Of a stretch of 8,162 nucleotides of DNA, positions 6,566-8,162 are shown one piece after another. The notes below the pieces were generated by a model, which saw only the letters and a list, made by a program, of their open reading frames with translations, ran no database searches and was not told where the DNA came from. The stretch covers positions 1 to 8,162 of the forward strand of contig JAKJFO010000178.1 of assembly GCA_022704885.1 (NCBI GenBank), in the 5' to 3' direction. Positions within the stretch are counted from its first letter, which is position 1, and each line of letters starts with the position of its first letter. The DNA is from Candidatus Rifleibacteriota bacterium. Lineage in GTDB: Bacteria > Riflebacteria > Ozemobacteria > Ozemobacterales > Ozemobacteraceae. The position numbers and the translations under genes were made by a program.

Positions 6566-8162
6566 ATGGCTGAAAAATATATCTTTACCATGCTCGGGCT
6601 CAACAAGTTCTATGGCACCCGCCAGGTTCTCAAGGATATCAATCTGTGCTTCTACCCCGGCGCCAAAATTGGCATCGTCGGTGCCAACGGCGCCGGTAAG
6701 AGCACGGTACTGCGCATCATGGCCGGTATCGACAAGGAATTTCGCGGTCAGGCCGAACTTTGCCGCGGCTACCGCGTCGGTTTCGTGCCACAGGAGCCGC
6801 AGCTCGAAAAAGGTAAGACGGTGCGCGCCAATATCGAGGCGGCCTTTGCCGACACTCTGGCTCTGATCAAAGAATACGAAGACATTTCGGCGGCAATGGG
6901 CGAGATGGATCCCGATGCCATGGACAAAGCCATGGAAAAGATGGCTGAGCTGCAGGACAAAATCGATGCCTGCGGTGGCTGGGAGCTCGACACCCGCCTC
7001 AATGTGGCGGCCAATGCACTGGTGTTGCCCCCCGACGATATGATCGTCGACAACCTGTCGGGTGGGGAAAAGCGCCGCGTCGCGCTCTGCCGTGCTCTGC
7101 TCGAACAGCCAGACCTCCTGCTGCTCGATGAACCGACCAACCATCTCGACGCTCAGACTGTGGCCTGGCTCGAAAACTATCTCAAAGATTACCCCGGCAC
7201 CGTCATCATTTCGACGCATGACCGCTATTTCCTCGATAACATCACCAAATGGATACTTGAGCTCGAAGACGGCTATGGCATACCCTTCGAAGGCAATTAC
7301 AGCTCATGGCTGGCCCAGAAACTCGAAATGCTGGCCGCTACCGAAAAGAAAGAATCAGCGCGCCGCCGCTCACTCGAGCGCGAGCTCAAGTGGATTCGCA
7401 TGAACACCGGTGACCGCCGCGAACTTCACCGCGACCGTATCGCGCATTTCGAGAATCTGGTTTCACGCGAGAGCAGCAGTGAGCGCGGAGACGAAACTGT
7501 CATTCAGATTGCACCGGCCGAGCACCTTGGCGATCTGGTCGTTGATTTCAAGGGCGTCAGCAAAGGCTACGACGGTAGCAAACTGCTCGAAAACACCAGC
7601 TTTTCGCTGCCGCGTGGCGCGGTTGTCGGCATTATCGGGCCGAACGGCGCCGGCAAAACTACGATGTTTCGTATGATCGCCGGCAATGAAAAGCCCGACA
7701 GTGGCGAAGTAGTCGTCGGCCCGACAGTTAAACTGGCCTGGGTTGACCAGCATCGCGACAGTCTTAATTCTGACAATACCGTGTTCGACGAGATCAGCGA
7801 AGGTCGCGACGAAGTACAGTTCGGCAAGGGTAAGATTCCTTCGCGCGCTTACTGTGGCCGCTTTGGCTTTAAGGGTTCTGACCAGCAGAAGAAGGTAGGT
7901 GAACTCTCGGGTGGTGAACGAAACCGCCTGCACCTCGCCAAAATCGTCAAATCAGGCGGAAACCTGCTGATGCTCGACGAACCGACCAACGACCTCGACG
8001 TCGGCACTCTGCGCCTGCTCGAAGATGCCATCAGCGACTTTGCCGGCTGCGCGCTGGTGATCAGCCACGATCGCTTTTTCCTCAACCGCATCTGCACGCA
8101 TCTGCTGGTTTTCGAAGGTGACGCCAAAGTAAGCTGGTTCGAAGGCAACTTCGAAGACTACG
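6566..8162 (+). CDS. ettA: Energy-dependent translational throttle protein EttA, 3' end cut off
   Basis: A soluble ABC-F ATPase with two nucleotide-binding domains and no membrane part. EttA binds the ribosomal E site and gates the first elongation step according to ATP/ADP level. Seen here: Walker A at about 39-47 (GANGAGKST), Arm insertion about 95-140, signature LSGGEKRR at 164-171, Walker B with LLLLDEPTNHLD (catalytic E189) and H-loop STHDRYF (H218). The linker runs about 240-325. The second domain has GPNGAGKTT at 358-366, LSGGERNR at 447-454, LLMLDEPTNDLD (E472) and ISHDRFF (H501). EttA hallmarks such as FYPGAKIGIVG, PQEPQL, GNYSSWL, PSRAY-GRF-FKG and WFEGNFEDY match the E. coli protein along the length. 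The 532 codons present leave only about 20-25 of the usual roughly 555 residues outside. GAGGG at 6558-6562, 3 nt before the ATG, is the ribosome binding site. The linker is unusual: K residues of the E. coli basic motif are replaced (G282, L287). Confidence 0.95.
   Translation, partial: MAEKYIFTMLGLNKFYGTRQVLKDINLCFYPGAKIGIVGANGAGKSTVLRIMAGIDKEFRGQAELCRGYRVGFVPQEPQLEKGKTVRANIEAAFADTLALIKEYEDISAAMGEMDPDAMDKAMEKMAELQDKIDACGGWELDTRLNVAANALVLPPDDMIVDNLSGGEKRRVALCRALLEQPDLLLLDEPTNHLDAQTVAWLENYLKDYPGTVIISTHDRYFLDNITKWILELEDGYGIPFEGNYSSWLAQKLEMLAATEKKESARRRSLERELKWIRMNTGDRRELHRDRIAHFENLVSRESSSERGDETVIQIAPAEHLGDLVVDFKGVSKGYDGSKLLENTSFSLPRGAVVGIIGPNGAGKTTMFRMIAGNEKPDSGEVVVGPTVKLAWVDQHRDSLNSDNTVFDEISEGRDEVQFGKGKIPSRAYCGRFGFKGSDQQKKVGELSGGERNRLHLAKIVKSGGNLLMLDEPTNDLDVGTLRLLEDAISDFAGCALVISHDRFFLNRICTHLLVFEGDAKVSWFEGNFEDY

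Noticed and set aside
6545..7219. Minus-strand ORF of 224 codons over the EttA gene
   Set aside because: The plus strand carries unmistakable ABC-F motifs throughout this stretch.

Overview
The window reads as ordinary chromosomal DNA from a Gram-negative-type (probably diderm) bacterium with roughly 50-55% GC. Two of the four complete proteins begin with classical Sec signal peptides and the long TPR-like protein also has one. The ABC-F protein is clearly EttA-like, and the VIT-VWA-TPR-DUF2135 protein belongs to a family I recognise from several Gram-negative phyla. Nothing seen fixes the species. An uncultivated or poorly sampled phylum is possible, but that is a guess. No mobile element, CRISPR array, tRNA or rRNA is visible.

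Layout. Bases 1-64 hold the first 21 codons of a gene on the minus strand, with a strong Shine-Dalgarno sequence. Bases 65-194 are an AT-rich divergent control region. It has a good sigma70-like promoter in each direction, and their -35 boxes overlap on the same seven bases (132-138). From 195 the plus strand carries a compact run of three genes: an 815-residue TPR-like protein with a signal peptide, a mid-protein membrane helix and a long acidic tail (195-2642); a 91-residue DUF4258-type small protein (2645-2920); and a 187-residue exported protein of unknown family (2904-3467). They are 2 bp apart and then overlap by 17 bp, so they are very likely co-transcribed. After an 82-bp gap with an operator-like imperfect dyad comes a 983-residue secreted protein with VIT, VWA (intact MIDAS), TPR-like and DUF2135 regions (3550-6501). 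After a 64-bp gap with a convincing promoter comes an EttA-type ABC-F translation factor (6566 to the window end, missing only its extreme C-terminus).

How they may work together. The three-gene unit plus the VIT-VWA gene look like envelope functions: helical-repeat scaffolds and a metal-dependent adhesion-type domain outside the cytoplasm. The DUF4258 protein is the cytoplasmic odd one out. EttA is a housekeeping translation factor with its own promoter and is probably only a neighbour.

I do not see clear evidence of an undescribed defence or mobile system. The least ordinary parts are the shared-core divergent promoter with repeated TGCTT(A) elements, the TPR-like membrane protein with a duplicated RLFxxLD motif at its C-terminus, the solitary DUF4258 gene inside an envelope-protein operon, and the EttA linker that has lost lysines present in the E. 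coli protein.
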